Source: Bog-756 sp963730685
GTDB lineage: Bacteria > Actinomycetota > Acidimicrobiia > Acidimicrobiales > RAAP-2
Direction of reading: 5' to 3'
Assembly: GCA_963730685.1 (NCBI GenBank)
Contig: CAVSSP010000003.1
Location: 343,180-407,179 of the forward strand
Length of the DNA stretch: 64,000 bases
Each line of letters opens with the position of its first letter. Within the stretch, counting starts at the first letter, position 1. A program made the translations under genes and the position numbers. The notes below the pieces were generated by a model. It was not told the origin of the DNA and did no database searches. It worked only from the letters and a program-made list of their open reading frames with translations. This document shows, piece by piece, positions 1-8,710 of this stretch.

Positions 1-246
1 GCCGACGGTGCGTGACGGAGCCAGTTGTCGACCCAGAAACCTTGAACCTTCAGTTCCGAGAAGATGGGAGCATGCCCCCGAGCTCATCGGACCGGTTCCG
101 CCGCGGAGATCTCGTCGCTGGCGAGCGCAACGCTGAGGGTGGCATGACCCGACACGGGAGGCTGCCAGGTGGTAATCCGATCTACGCCGGCGTCGGTAAG
201 CTCGATGCCGGTATCCGACTGGACCGAAGTCTGCGGAGGGTGACGG

Positions 247-867
247 GTGGCAACCAAGGCTCAGACGCTCGAGCGGTCGTTTTATGCGCGGCCCGCCCCA
301 CTGGTGGCTGGGGGCCTGATCGGAAAGATCTTCTCGTACGGACCGCTGAGTGGGCGCATCGTCGAGGTGGAGGCATACGATGAGTCGGAGCCGGCCAGCC
401 ATGGCTTCTCCGGACTTCGAAAGGGCAACGCGACATTGTTCGGTCCACCTGGGCGCCTCGAGGTATACCTCTCGTACGGGGTCAACTACCTGGCGAACGT
501 GGTGTGTCAGCCGGTCGGGGTCGGATCCGGCGTGCTCTTTCGGGCGCTGGAGCCGCTCACCGGCGTCGATGTGATGAGGGCCAACCGAGGCGATCCCAAG
601 GGCCCGGATCATCGACTGTGCAGTGGCCCTGGCCGCCTGTGCAAGGCGTTCGACCTGAGTAGGGCCGACAACGATACGGATCTCGTTGTCGGGAAGGTCC
701 GCATCCTCGATGATCAGGTTGCGCTTCCCTACGCCAGAAGTGCCCGAGTCGGCATTTCAGCGGGTCAAGACCTCGACTGGCGATTCTATGTCGAGGACAG
801 TCCGAGCGTGTCTGTTCGGCGCGCTCCGGTACCGCGCGCGGGGGCGGCTCCGCCACACCAGCGCTGA
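247..867 (+). CDS. mpg: DNA-3-methyladenine glycosylase (AAG/Mpg family)
   Basis: Base-excision repair glycosylase that removes alkylated purines such as 3-methyladenine. The 206-residue product has the AAG fold signatures in order: LIGKIF near residue 25, the active-site segment RIVEVEAYD (residues 38-46), SHGFSG, a PGRLEVYLSYG stretch corresponding to the DNA-intercalating region, RALEP, and CSGPGRLCKAF. It ends soon after the WRFYVEDSPSVSV strand, with a basic, proline-rich tail that has no obvious counterpart in the family. Length is normal. The GTG start is chosen because the family similarity begins just after it. It is the first of three distinct DNA glycosylase genes in the window (see 20491 and 57730). 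Confidence 0.9.
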   Translation: MATKAQTLERSFYARPAPLVAGGLIGKIFSYGPLSGRIVEVEAYDESEPASHGFSGLRKGNATLFGPPGRLEVYLSYGVNYLANVVCQPVGVGSGVLFRALEPLTGVDVMRANRGDPKGPDHRLCSGPGRLCKAFDLSRADNDTDLVVGKVRILDDQVALPYARSARVGISAGQDLDWRFYVEDSPSVSVRRAPVPRAGAAPPHQR

Positions 868-940
868 GATCCCGACCATCCCAACAACGGATGCACACCC
901 TGCTGTCTGGGTTGTGGGTCCCAAACAGTGGAGGTGCCAG

Positions 941-1372
941 ATGACCGAGTTCACGCCGCCCGCAGAGGGAATTCTGCTGGCCCACTTCATCGTCTCGGAC
1001 GACGTCGAGCGCTCTCGGCGCTTCTACACCGAAGTGCTCGGTGGCAAGGTGATCTTCTCCGGAGACGTGACCTATGTCGCACTGGCCAACAGCTGGATCA
1101 TCATCAATGTCGGCGGAGGCCCGACCGACGACAAGCCCGCGGTCACCCTGGAGACGCCGCAGGACCCCGACCGGGTCAGTAGCTTCCTCAACATCCGGGT
1201 CAAGGACATCCAGGCCGTGTACGCGCAATGGAGCGCCCGGGGTGCCCAGTTCCTGACGCCGCCGAAGCAGCACCAGTACGAGATCCGTTGCTACATCCGC
1301 GACCCCGACGGCCATCTCATCGAGGTGGGACAGACCACCGACCCGGAGGGGGACTGGTCGGCCTGGTCCTGA
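941..1372 (+). CDS. VOC/glyoxalase-fold protein
   Basis: A 143-residue vicinal-oxygen-chelate protein. The ATG at 941 is preferred over longer in-frame starts because GGAGGT lies at 930-935, directly upstream. The fold is seen as two beta-alpha-beta-beta-beta halves: AHFIVSDDVERSRRFYTEVLGG at the N-terminus, and FLNIRVKDIQAVYAQW followed by CYIRDPDGHLIEVGQ at the C-terminus, where the final Glu is the usual metal ligand. Members include glyoxalases, extradiol dioxygenases and antibiotic-binding proteins, and the substrate cannot be read from sequence. It appears to be a single-gene unit. Confidence 0.85.
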   Translation: MTEFTPPAEGILLAHFIVSDDVERSRRFYTEVLGGKVIFSGDVTYVALANSWIIINVGGGPTDDKPAVTLETPQDPDRVSSFLNIRVKDIQAVYAQWSARGAQFLTPPKQHQYEIRCYIRDPDGHLIEVGQTTDPEGDWSAWS

Positions 1373-1566
1373 AGGGCCCAGAACGCCGGGCGTAGGCCGT
1401 CGTCGTCAGTGGATCCTGCGCCCTCGAGAACCTCGGTCAGTGCAGGTACTTCCCTGGTCAGGGCGGCTTTAGCCCCACGGCACCCGTAGGAATGAGTCGT
1501 TGGCCAGCTCATCCTCGGCGCGAATAGGCCAGATGGCAGAGGTTCCCTTCTCCCCGCTCGCAGATC

Positions 1567-2830
1567 ATGGTGCTCATGAAACGTGATGCACACCCTGTGT
1601 CAGAATTCCACGACATGGCGACCCCTTTCGCCCGTCGGGCGGTCCCCCGCCCCGTGACGGCCGACATCAGCCGACCTCCGACCGGCACCGTGACGTTCTT
1701 GATGAGCGATGTCGAAGGATCCACTCGGCTTTGGGAGGCCGGGGAAGATCTGGCCGGTGACGCCATCACCCGGCATTATCAGTTGCTCCACACCGCGATC
1801 GCAGGACATCGGGGCTTTCTGCCCCTTCAGCAAGGTGAAGGTGACAGTGTCGTCGGCGTGTTCGCGGCTGCCTCCGATGCGGTAGCGGCGGCCTTCGAGA
1901 TCCTGAGGGCATGCGAAGAGGAACGCTGGCCGACAGCGCGGCCATTGCGGGTCCGTCTGGCGCTGCACACTGGTGAGGCGCAGATCCAAGGGGGCGGGAA
2001 CTACCACGGTCGGACGATTATCCGCTGCGCGCCCATGGGCAATGGCGCGCAAACAGGTTGTCGATGCCGTTGCACTACTCGTCGACGGCCTGCTCCACGG
2101 AGCCCCCAATCTTCGCGTGTTGGCGACGAGCCGAGAGCCTCTGGGTGTTCCTGGTGAAGTGGTCTGGCGCGTGCCATCGCTCGATGATGATGCCGCCGTC
2201 GAACTCTTGATGGAGCGCGCCCGGCAGGTACGACCCGGGTACGACGTACCAGCCCAAGACGTCAGCGTCGTCACGGAGATCTGCCACCGACTCGACGGCC
2301 TCCCACTCGCCATCGAGCTGGCTGCCGCCCAGGTACGCGTGATGCACCCCAGTCGGATCGCACTTGCTCTCGACGACCGATTCCGTTTGCTGACCGGGGG
2401 GAGCCGTACGGTGATGGCCCGTCAGCAGACGCTCGAAGCGTCAGTCGCCTGGAGTCATGACCTACTCGAGGATCGGGAGCAGGTGCTCTTCCGTCGGCTG
2501 TCTGTATTCTCCGACGGGTTCACTCTCGAAGCAGCCGAGCGCGTGTGCGCCGACGAGATCTTGGACGGCTTTGCCATCCTCGAGTCCCTCACTCTCCTCG
2601 CCGACAAGTCGCTGGTTCAGGCCAATGCCGATGAGGGTGGCACCCGCTATCGCTTGTTGGAGACCATCCGACACTATGCGGCGGTCCGCTTGCTCGAGGA
2701 GGAGGCCGCCGACACCGTCCGGAGCAGGAGGCCCGGCACCATCAACGGGTCGAACAGGGCCCAGTCAGCTGCCCACGGCTACGGAGCGCTCGAGCGGCGT
2801 GCCGTTTCCGCACTCGACGGATTGCGATGA
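1567..2830 (+). pseudogene. Decayed class III cyclase / LuxR-type ATPase regulator
   Basis: Two reading frames hold parts of one large regulator family. Residues from 1567 to about 2035 encode the start of a class III nucleotidyl cyclase domain (GTVTFLMSDVEGSTRLWE, QGEGDSVVGVF, LHTGEAQIQGGGNYHG). From about 2045, in the next frame, the text continues as the middle of an NB-ARC/AAA-like ATPase (RVLATSREPLGVPGEVVWRVP, GLPLAIELAAAQV, LEASVAWSHDLL). Complete relatives have the rest of the cyclase, a Walker A and a Walker B motif in between, and TPR plus LuxR regions afterwards. These are missing, so the locus has an internal deletion, a frame change and a lost C-terminus. It is probably non-functional. 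Confidence 0.8.
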
Positions 2831-2997
2831 GAGCCTTCGTCCAAGTTCGGTAGGGGCCCTGCTCTGGGAGCTTGGCGGCCCGGCCGCGGACGCGGCGTGG
2901 CGGATCCATCTGTGAAATGCTCGGGAGCGAACTTGGTGCGGGTGTGCCGACCACTGTCGAGGCGGTGGTCGACTGCCGCCGCCGGTGGGGAGGTCTG

Positions 2998-4266
2998 ATG
3001 AACGGATCCGGATCCATACGGAGCACCCGACTTTCATTGACGGTGCTCATCCTGGTGGTATCCGCACTGATGGCGCTGGTAGGACAGGACCCGGTGGGCG
3101 CGGCGCCGGTACGGATGTCGGCCCCCCGCAATCCGTGGGCCGTCGTCCCCAGCGCCGATGTCTCGTCCGCCAGTGTCGACCAGCTCAGCGGCGTGAGCTG
3201 TCCGACGTCCTCGTTCTGCGCTGCGGTGGGGACATCGGGGAGCGCACCCCTCGTGGAGATCTACCGGGATCGCCACTGGAGCGTCTCGACGTTCGCCGAC
3301 ACCACGCCTGCCACCCTCGCCTCGCTGAACGGGGTCAGTTGCAGCTCGGCTCGGTTCTGCATGGCAGTCGGTGATGCCTCCAGCGGTCCGGACGGGGTGC
3401 TCCGGGTGCCCGCCGCCGAGACCTGGAACGGGTCGACCTGGCATCTGATCGCCGTTCCGAGCAACCCGGCGGCGTCGGGTCAGGAGGTCCACGACGAGCT
3501 CACCTCCGTGAGCTGCACCGGCGCGCTGTTCTGCGCCGTCACGATCGAGACCGAGGGGGTGACATTCGGCGACAACGAGCCGACCAGCATGGTCAAGGGC
3601 TACGCCGGCACGTGGAACGGTTCGGCGTGGTCGACCGGTGTGATCGGCAACCAGCCGGACGCCGTCTCCTGTGCGGATCAGTCCCTGTGCGTCGCCGTAG
3701 GCACCGAGGGCGGCTCGGGTGCAGGCGCGGTGACCTTCGGTGGGGATGCCTTCGCCGCCACCTGGCACGGCTCCTCGTGGTCGAACACCGACTTCGCCCT
3801 GCCGTCGGGCAGCGTCAACGGCCTGTCGGGGGCGACGCTCGACGCCGTGAGCTGCCTGCCCTCGTGGTGCCTGGCGACCGGGACCCAGCAACTGTGGACA
3901 GAGGGTCCCCCGGGGACCTACACGCCCGGGCCGATCACGGTCATCGACGCCGTCTCCAACGGGTCCTCGTGGTCGTCGAGCTCGGTGGCGGTGCCGCCGG
4001 TTGCGCCGGTCGGACTCGCATGCACGGCGGCCGGCACGTGCGTCGGAGTGGGCACGTGCTCAAGTTCGTCGTGCGGAGGGCCCGGGACCCCGCTCATCCA
4101 GCGGCTTGGCTCCGGCGCCTGGTCGGCGGCGGTGCTGACCTCGCCTCCGGCGGCGTCCAGTCTGGCTTCGGTGTCATGCGGCACGCGTTCCCGGTGCACG
4201 GCCGTCGGCGCCCGGTCCGCGCCGGCGGACCGCACGCTGGTGGTGACCGGGAAACCGTTCAGCTGA
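2998..4266 (+). CDS. Secreted repeat protein, propeller-like
   Basis: Product of 422 residues. The ATG at 2998 follows GGGGAGGT and starts a typical signal peptide (basic N-region, LSLTVLILVVSALMALVG, then A-A near residue 35); a longer in-frame extension upstream would bury it. The mature part repeats a unit of about 50-60 residues: a VSC-x5-FC-x-AVG segment followed by a WNGSxW strand. At least six copies are recognisable (SGVSC, NGVSC, TSVSC, DAVSC twice, ASVSC). Paired cysteines in each unit suggest an extracytoplasmic disulfide-bonded beta-propeller-like fold. Function is unknown. It stands alone between the decayed regulator and the tRNA. Confidence 0.75.
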   Translation: MNGSGSIRSTRLSLTVLILVVSALMALVGQDPVGAAPVRMSAPRNPWAVVPSADVSSASVDQLSGVSCPTSSFCAAVGTSGSAPLVEIYRDRHWSVSTFADTTPATLASLNGVSCSSARFCMAVGDASSGPDGVLRVPAAETWNGSTWHLIAVPSNPAASGQEVHDELTSVSCTGALFCAVTIETEGVTFGDNEPTSMVKGYAGTWNGSAWSTGVIGNQPDAVSCADQSLCVAVGTEGGSGAGAVTFGGDAFAATWHGSSWSNTDFALPSGSVNGLSGATLDAVSCLPSWCLATGTQQLWTEGPPGTYTPGPITVIDAVSNGSSWSSSSVAVPPVAPVGLACTAAGTCVGVGTCSSSSCGGPGTPLIQRLGSGAWSAAVLTSPPAASSLASVSCGTRSRCTAVGARSAPADRTLVVTGKPFS

Positions 4267-4298
4267 CGACCACCGGTGGTGAGTGAGTTGAGTCTGAG

Positions 4299-4382
<84 letters not shown>

Positions 4383-4544
4383 GAGCGACCGCTAGAGGCT
4401 ACCCGATGATCCAAACCACCTGTTCACCTGAAAGCCCACCACCACTCCTCGCCCCCGATCGGCCGCCGGCCCGACCGAGGTTGCCACGCTCGTGGCCGGC
4501 CTACCCCCTACCTGGGCCTTGGCACCGGTAGGCTGACGGCCAGC

Positions 4545-5201
4545 ATGGGACTTCAAAGGTTCGAAGGGCGCCTCGAGCGCATGGTTGACGGCACCCTTTC
4601 CAAGGCGTTCCGAGGCGATCTTCACCCGGTGGAGATCGGCCGTCGGCTCACCAGGGAGATGGACCTCGAGCGTCGCGTCGGCGTGAATGGGCTGATTTCG
4701 CCCAATGCGTTCGTCATCCACCTGTCACCGACGGATTTCGATCGCTTCGAGAGCTTTCTGGACGCCCTGGTCCGAGAGCTCGAAGAGGCTGCCCGGGACC
4801 ACGCTCGAACGGAGAATTACGTGTTCGTCGGTCCGGTGACGGTCTCGGTGATGGAGGATCCTCGTCAGCGTCGCGGGCGATTCGAGATCGTCTCGGACGT
4901 CCATGAGGGACCCTCGGGCCTACCGGCGGCCTCGATCGTGACGGCCGACGGCGCCAGGGTCGTCCTCGGCCCCGAGCCCATCACCATCGGGCGGCTCCCC
5001 GAAAGTGCGGTGATGATCAACGATCCGAACGCCAGCCGCCGCCACGCCGAGATCCGCCGGGTCGGGAACGACGTGGTCGTGGTGGATCTGAACTCGACGA
5101 ACGGGACCCGGGTCAACGGGGCGACCGTCCGCGAGCGGAAGCTGGCCGACGGGGACCAGATCGTCATCGGGACCACGGTCCTGCGGTTCGAGACCTCCTG
5201 A
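4545..5201 (+). CDS. fhaA: FHA domain protein FhaA
   Basis: First gene of the cell-wall kinase cluster. The 218-residue protein has the N-terminal DUF3662 domain (residues 1-112; GLQRFEGRLERMVDGTLSKAF and the HPVEIGRRL helix) and a C-terminal FHA domain (about 142-216) with the phosphothreonine-binding features GR-LPES, SRRHAEI and LNSTNGTRVNG. In mycobacteria FhaA binds phosphorylated partners of PknB and modulates peptidoglycan precursor flow. The linker between the domains is much shorter than in mycobacterial FhaA, so the protein is compact. It is followed after 20 bases by fhaB. Confidence 0.9.
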   Translation: MGLQRFEGRLERMVDGTLSKAFRGDLHPVEIGRRLTREMDLERRVGVNGLISPNAFVIHLSPTDFDRFESFLDALVRELEEAARDHARTENYVFVGPVTVSVMEDPRQRRGRFEIVSDVHEGPSGLPAASIVTADGARVVLGPEPITIGRLPESAVMINDPNASRRHAEIRRVGNDVVVVDLNSTNGTRVNGATVRERKLADGDQIVIGTTVLRFETS

Positions 5202-5221
5202 AGGCCGGCGCCTGAACGCAC

Positions 5222-5720
5222 ATGCATCTCCTCCTGGTTTCGCTTCCCGGGCCCACCAACAACACACCGGTACTCCGAGCGCTCGAATGGGGCGTCATCC
5301 TCCTCTTGTGGCTCTTCTTCATGTGGGTGGTCAGGGCCGTCTGGGTGGAGGTCCGGCCCCTCAAGCGCCGGCGCCGCCGGGGTGGCGACGCCGACCCCGT
5401 GGTCGACGGGAAGCGCCGGCGGGCCAAACAGCTCCGTCTCCACGTGATCCGGCCCGAGGACCAGGCCGGACGCACCTATGACATCGGTGACGAGGTCACC
5501 GTGGGCCGTGCCCCGGGCTGCGGTGTCCCCATCGACTACGACACCTACTCGTCCAGCCTGCACGCCCGCCTCTTCCGGCTCGACGGCGAGCTGTGGGCCG
5601 AGGACCTGGGCTCCACCAACGGCACCTGGGTGAACACGGTACGGATCGACGACCGGACAGCGCCTCGAAAAGGGGGACCTCCTGCAGGTCGGCGGCACGG
5701 TGTTCGAGGTCGGGAAGTGA
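5222..5720 (+). CDS. fhaB: Membrane-anchored FHA protein FhaB (frameshifted)
   Basis: Short FHA protein with one N-terminal transmembrane helix (about residues 23-42, WGVILLLWLFFMWVVRAVW), a basic linker and a C-terminal FHA domain with VGRAPGCGV, SSSLHARLF and LGSTNGTWVN. The open frame runs to 5725 with an unrelated tail, but the expected ending LEKGDLLQVGGTVFEVGK lies in the next frame and stops at 5720. Removing one base, most simply the A at 5657, restores DDRQRLEKGDLL and makes the stop fit tightly with the pstP start at 5722. The domain is a phosphothreonine reader in division and cell-wall control. The frameshift is probably a sequence error. Confidence 0.85.
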
Positions 5721-5721
5721 G

Positions 5722-7050
5722 ATGACCCTTCTCCGATCCGGAGCAGCAACCGACACCGGGTTGGTCCGTTCGGTCAACCAGGACCTGGCCGTGGAGACCT
5801 CCAACCTCTTCGCGGTGGCGGACGGCATGGGGGGCCATGCCGGCGGGGAGGTGGCGGCCCGTCTGGCGGTGGACGCGCTGTCGGTGGCCTTCGGGAGGCA
5901 GCCCACCGGGGCGGGCCTCTCCGAAGCCGTCTCCGAGGCCAACGCCGTCGTCTGGCAGCACAGCCAGGAGAACCCCGAGCTCCGGGGCATGGGGACCACC
6001 ATGACCGCCGTGGCCCTCGTCAACGAGGACGGCAAAGACGTCCTCGCCCTGGTCAACGTGGGTGACTCCCGTTCCTACCGCTTCCACGACGACGAACTCA
6101 CCCAGATCACCACCGATCACAGCTTGGCCGAGGAGATGGTGCGGACGGGCGAGCTCACCTCGTCGGAGGCCTCCGTCCATCCGCATCGGCACATCTTGAC
6201 CCGCGCCCTGGGGGTGGCCTCGGGGGTGGCCGTCGACCTGTGGAGGATCCAGCCGGTCCGGGGAGACCGCTACCTCCTGTGCAGCGACGGGTTGACCAAC
6301 GAGCTCAACTCGGACCAGATCAGCGAGGTCCTCTCCTCGGTGCCGGATCCCCAGCAGGCCGCCGACCTGCTGGTCCAGGCGGCCCGGACCCACGGCGGCA
6401 GCGACAACATCACCGTGGTGGTCGTCGACGTCGTGGTGGGGGAGGAGGGCGATGCCTCCGCCCCGACCGTCGCCGCCGTCTCCTCGGATTTCGCCAGGCC
6501 GGCTCCACCGGTCCAGGGGTTCACCCCGGCCTCGGACGATTTTGTGGCCCCGGCGACTCCCGAACCATCCGCCCCGAGCAGGCGGGAGCGCCGGCGGGCC
6601 AAGCGACGGGCCAAGCGGGTGGCCCGCGGCCGACGTCTCGTGACCGTCAGGACGCTGTTGTTCCTGCTCCTGTTGGTCGCCGTCCTGGCCGGGGCGTTCT
6701 TCGCCGTGCGCTGGTACGACACCAATTCGTACTTCGTCCGGGTCGACAACAACGAGTTGGTCATCTACCAGGGGCGCATCGGTGGATTCCTCTGGTACCA
6801 CCCCGAGCCGGTCGAGCGGACCCGGGTCACCACTGCGGACGTGCCCGCCATCTACCTCGATTCCCTTCAGGCGGGTGTGCAGGAATCCTCGGTGGCCAGC
6901 GCGAACCTGTACGTGCAGAACCTGGTGGCCACCAAGCACTGCCAGCAGAATCCCGCCGATCCCGCCTGCAGCTCGCCGGGGTCCTCCACCACGACGGCAC
7001 CCACCTCGACCACTGCGCCCGGCATCACGACCACGACAAGGGGGGCCTGA
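5722..7050 (+). CDS. pstP: PP2C Ser/Thr protein phosphatase PstP
   Basis: Metal-dependent phosphatase expected to dephosphorylate PknB and its substrates. Residues 1-240 form the PP2C domain, with GLVRSVNQD, the metal-binding DGMGGHAGGE near residue 34, GMGTTMTAVAL, NVGDSRSYR, DHSLAEEMV, CSDGLTN and GGSDNITVVVVD. A Pro/Ala-rich and then basic linker leads to one transmembrane helix (about residues 308-330) and an extracytoplasmic tail ending in Thr/Ser repeats. The ATG at 5722 is chosen because it starts exactly at the domain and follows the corrected fhaB stop by one base. It overlaps pbpA through TGATG. Confidence 0.93.
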   Translation: MTLLRSGAATDTGLVRSVNQDLAVETSNLFAVADGMGGHAGGEVAARLAVDALSVAFGRQPTGAGLSEAVSEANAVVWQHSQENPELRGMGTTMTAVALVNEDGKDVLALVNVGDSRSYRFHDDELTQITTDHSLAEEMVRTGELTSSEASVHPHRHILTRALGVASGVAVDLWRIQPVRGDRYLLCSDGLTNELNSDQISEVLSSVPDPQQAADLLVQAARTHGGSDNITVVVVDVVVGEEGDASAPTVAAVSSDFARPAPPVQGFTPASDDFVAPATPEPSAPSRRERRRAKRRAKRVARGRRLVTVRTLLFLLLLVAVLAGAFFAVRWYDTNSYFVRVDNNELVIYQGRIGGFLWYHPEPVERTRVTTADVPAIYLDSLQAGVQESSVASANLYVQNLVATKHCQQNPADPACSSPGSSTTTAPTSTTAPGITTTTRGA

Positions 7051-8603
7051 TGGAAAAGCGGATCCGGCGCCTCGGCATCTTCATGGTGCTGTGCTTCATC
7101 GCCCTGTTCATCCAGCTGAACAACATCCAGGTCCTCAAGGCCAACTCACTGGCCAACAACCCGGCCAATCCCCGCATCGTCTCCACTGAGCTCAGCCAGC
7201 CCCGGGGCGACATCCTGTCCTCGGACGGCGTGACGCTGGCAGAGTCCGTGATCGCCCACTCCGGGGTGTACAAGTACAGACGTGTGTATCCCACCAACAC
7301 CGCCTCGCTGTTCTCCCAGATCGTCGGATACGACACCATCTTCGGGACGCGTACGGGAGTGGAGGCCGAATACAACAACTACCTGCGCTCCCATACGAGC
7401 TCGCCGGTTTCCGGATCGCTGGTCTCCACCCTCCACAACCTGCTGGTCGGCCACACGACGACCGACAACGTCACCCTGACGATCGACTCGCACCTCCAGC
7501 TGGAGGTGGCGACGATCATGGACCAGATCTACAACCCGGTGACGGCCCCGGTGGAGGCCGCAGTGGTGATCAACCCGAAGACCGGCGCCATCGAGGCCAT
7601 GTACTCGAACCCCACTTTCGACCCGACCGGATTGACCTCGACCAACGCTTTGGACGTGACCAAGGCCTATAACAGCCTGAATCCCAAGAGCGACCAGAGC
7701 CCTCTGGTGTCGCGGACGTTCCAGTTCGGGTTCATCCCCGGTTCGACCTTCAAGACCGTCACCTCCTCTGCCGTCTACGACCACAACCCGGCGTTGGCCA
7801 ATAAGGACTACCCATCGGTGCAGTGCATCAACGTGCCTCAGCGCGTGCTCCCGTTGTGCAACTACCAGAACGGTCCGACCGGCTCCCACGAGCAGTGCGG
7901 GGGCACGATCCAGATCACGCTGCCGCAGTCCTGTGATACTGCCTTCGCCCAGCTGGGGATGTCCCTCGGCGCCCAGAACCTCAACGCCGAGGCCCAGGCC
8001 TTCGGTTTCAACCAGAACATCCCGATCGATCTGCCCGGAGCCGGGGTCTCCGAGTTCCCTTCGGTCACGGCCTTGACCGGAGATGCGGCTCTACAGGCGA
8101 CGTCGGCCTTCGGACAGGGTGCCGGCAACGAGACCGTCATCGCCACGCCCCTCCAGATGGCCCTGGTGGCCGCCGGGATCGCCAATCAGGGCGTGATCAT
8201 GACCCCCCACGTCATGGAGCAGATCCGGGACAGCCAGGGCAACCTCGTCACTTCGTACACACCAAAGCCCTGGCTGACCGCTACCAGCCAGACGACTGCC
8301 GCCGCCGTGACCGCCCTCATGCAGAAGGTCGTGACCCAGGGGACGGCCGCACCGGGTCCGGGCTTCAGCGGGTTTCCCGCCGCGTGGAACGTCGCCGCCA
8401 AGACCGGAACCGCGGAGACCGGGAGTGGCGTTCTCGGGAACTCACTGACAAACGATTGGATGGTCGCCTTCGCCCCGGCCAACGATCCCAAGGTGGCGGT
8501 GGCGGTGGCGGTTCCGAACCAGCCGTTCAGCGCCACGGGTGCCCAGGTGTCCGGCCCTCCGACGAAGGCGATCCTCGGCGACGCCCTGGGTCTGACCCCA
8601 TGA
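7050..8603 (+). CDS. pbpA: Class B penicillin-binding protein (PbpA/FtsI type)
   Basis: Peptidoglycan transpeptidase of 517 residues. One N-terminal transmembrane helix (about 7-26), then a dimerisation domain with the RGDIL motif, then the transpeptidase domain. Active-site motifs are visible: S-x-x-K as PGSTFK near residue 231, SxN represented by SCD near 293, and KTG in AAKTGTAE near 450. Length and domain order fit PbpA, the PBP linked to Ser/Thr kinase signalling. The ATG overlaps the pstP stop. In many actinobacteria rodA sits between pstP and pbpA; here it is absent. Confidence 0.93.
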   Translation: MEKRIRRLGIFMVLCFIALFIQLNNIQVLKANSLANNPANPRIVSTELSQPRGDILSSDGVTLAESVIAHSGVYKYRRVYPTNTASLFSQIVGYDTIFGTRTGVEAEYNNYLRSHTSSPVSGSLVSTLHNLLVGHTTTDNVTLTIDSHLQLEVATIMDQIYNPVTAPVEAAVVINPKTGAIEAMYSNPTFDPTGLTSTNALDVTKAYNSLNPKSDQSPLVSRTFQFGFIPGSTFKTVTSSAVYDHNPALANKDYPSVQCINVPQRVLPLCNYQNGPTGSHEQCGGTIQITLPQSCDTAFAQLGMSLGAQNLNAEAQAFGFNQNIPIDLPGAGVSEFPSVTALTGDAALQATSAFGQGAGNETVIATPLQMALVAAGIANQGVIMTPHVMEQIRDSQGNLVTSYTPKPWLTATSQTTAAAVTALMQKVVTQGTAAPGPGFSGFPAAWNVAAKTGTAETGSGVLGNSLTNDWMVAFAPANDPKVAVAVAVPNQPFSATGAQVSGPPTKAILGDALGLTP

Positions 8604-8710
8604 GCCCGACCCGTCCTCCCACCCGCCCCACCGACCGAGACGATTTGAGTCCATCACACCGACCGGGGAACGATGAGAACCCCGGACCCGAGCGAACGCA
8701 GGTTTAGGCT

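Noticed and set aside
12..383. Open frame at the window start
   Set aside because: Overlaps the glycosylase gene in another frame; Gly/Arg-rich text with no family.
5545..6939. Long minus-strand open frame (464 codons) over fhaB-pstP
   Set aside because: Antisense to a well-conserved PP2C gene; Gly/Arg/His-rich, no family, an expected high-GC shadow.
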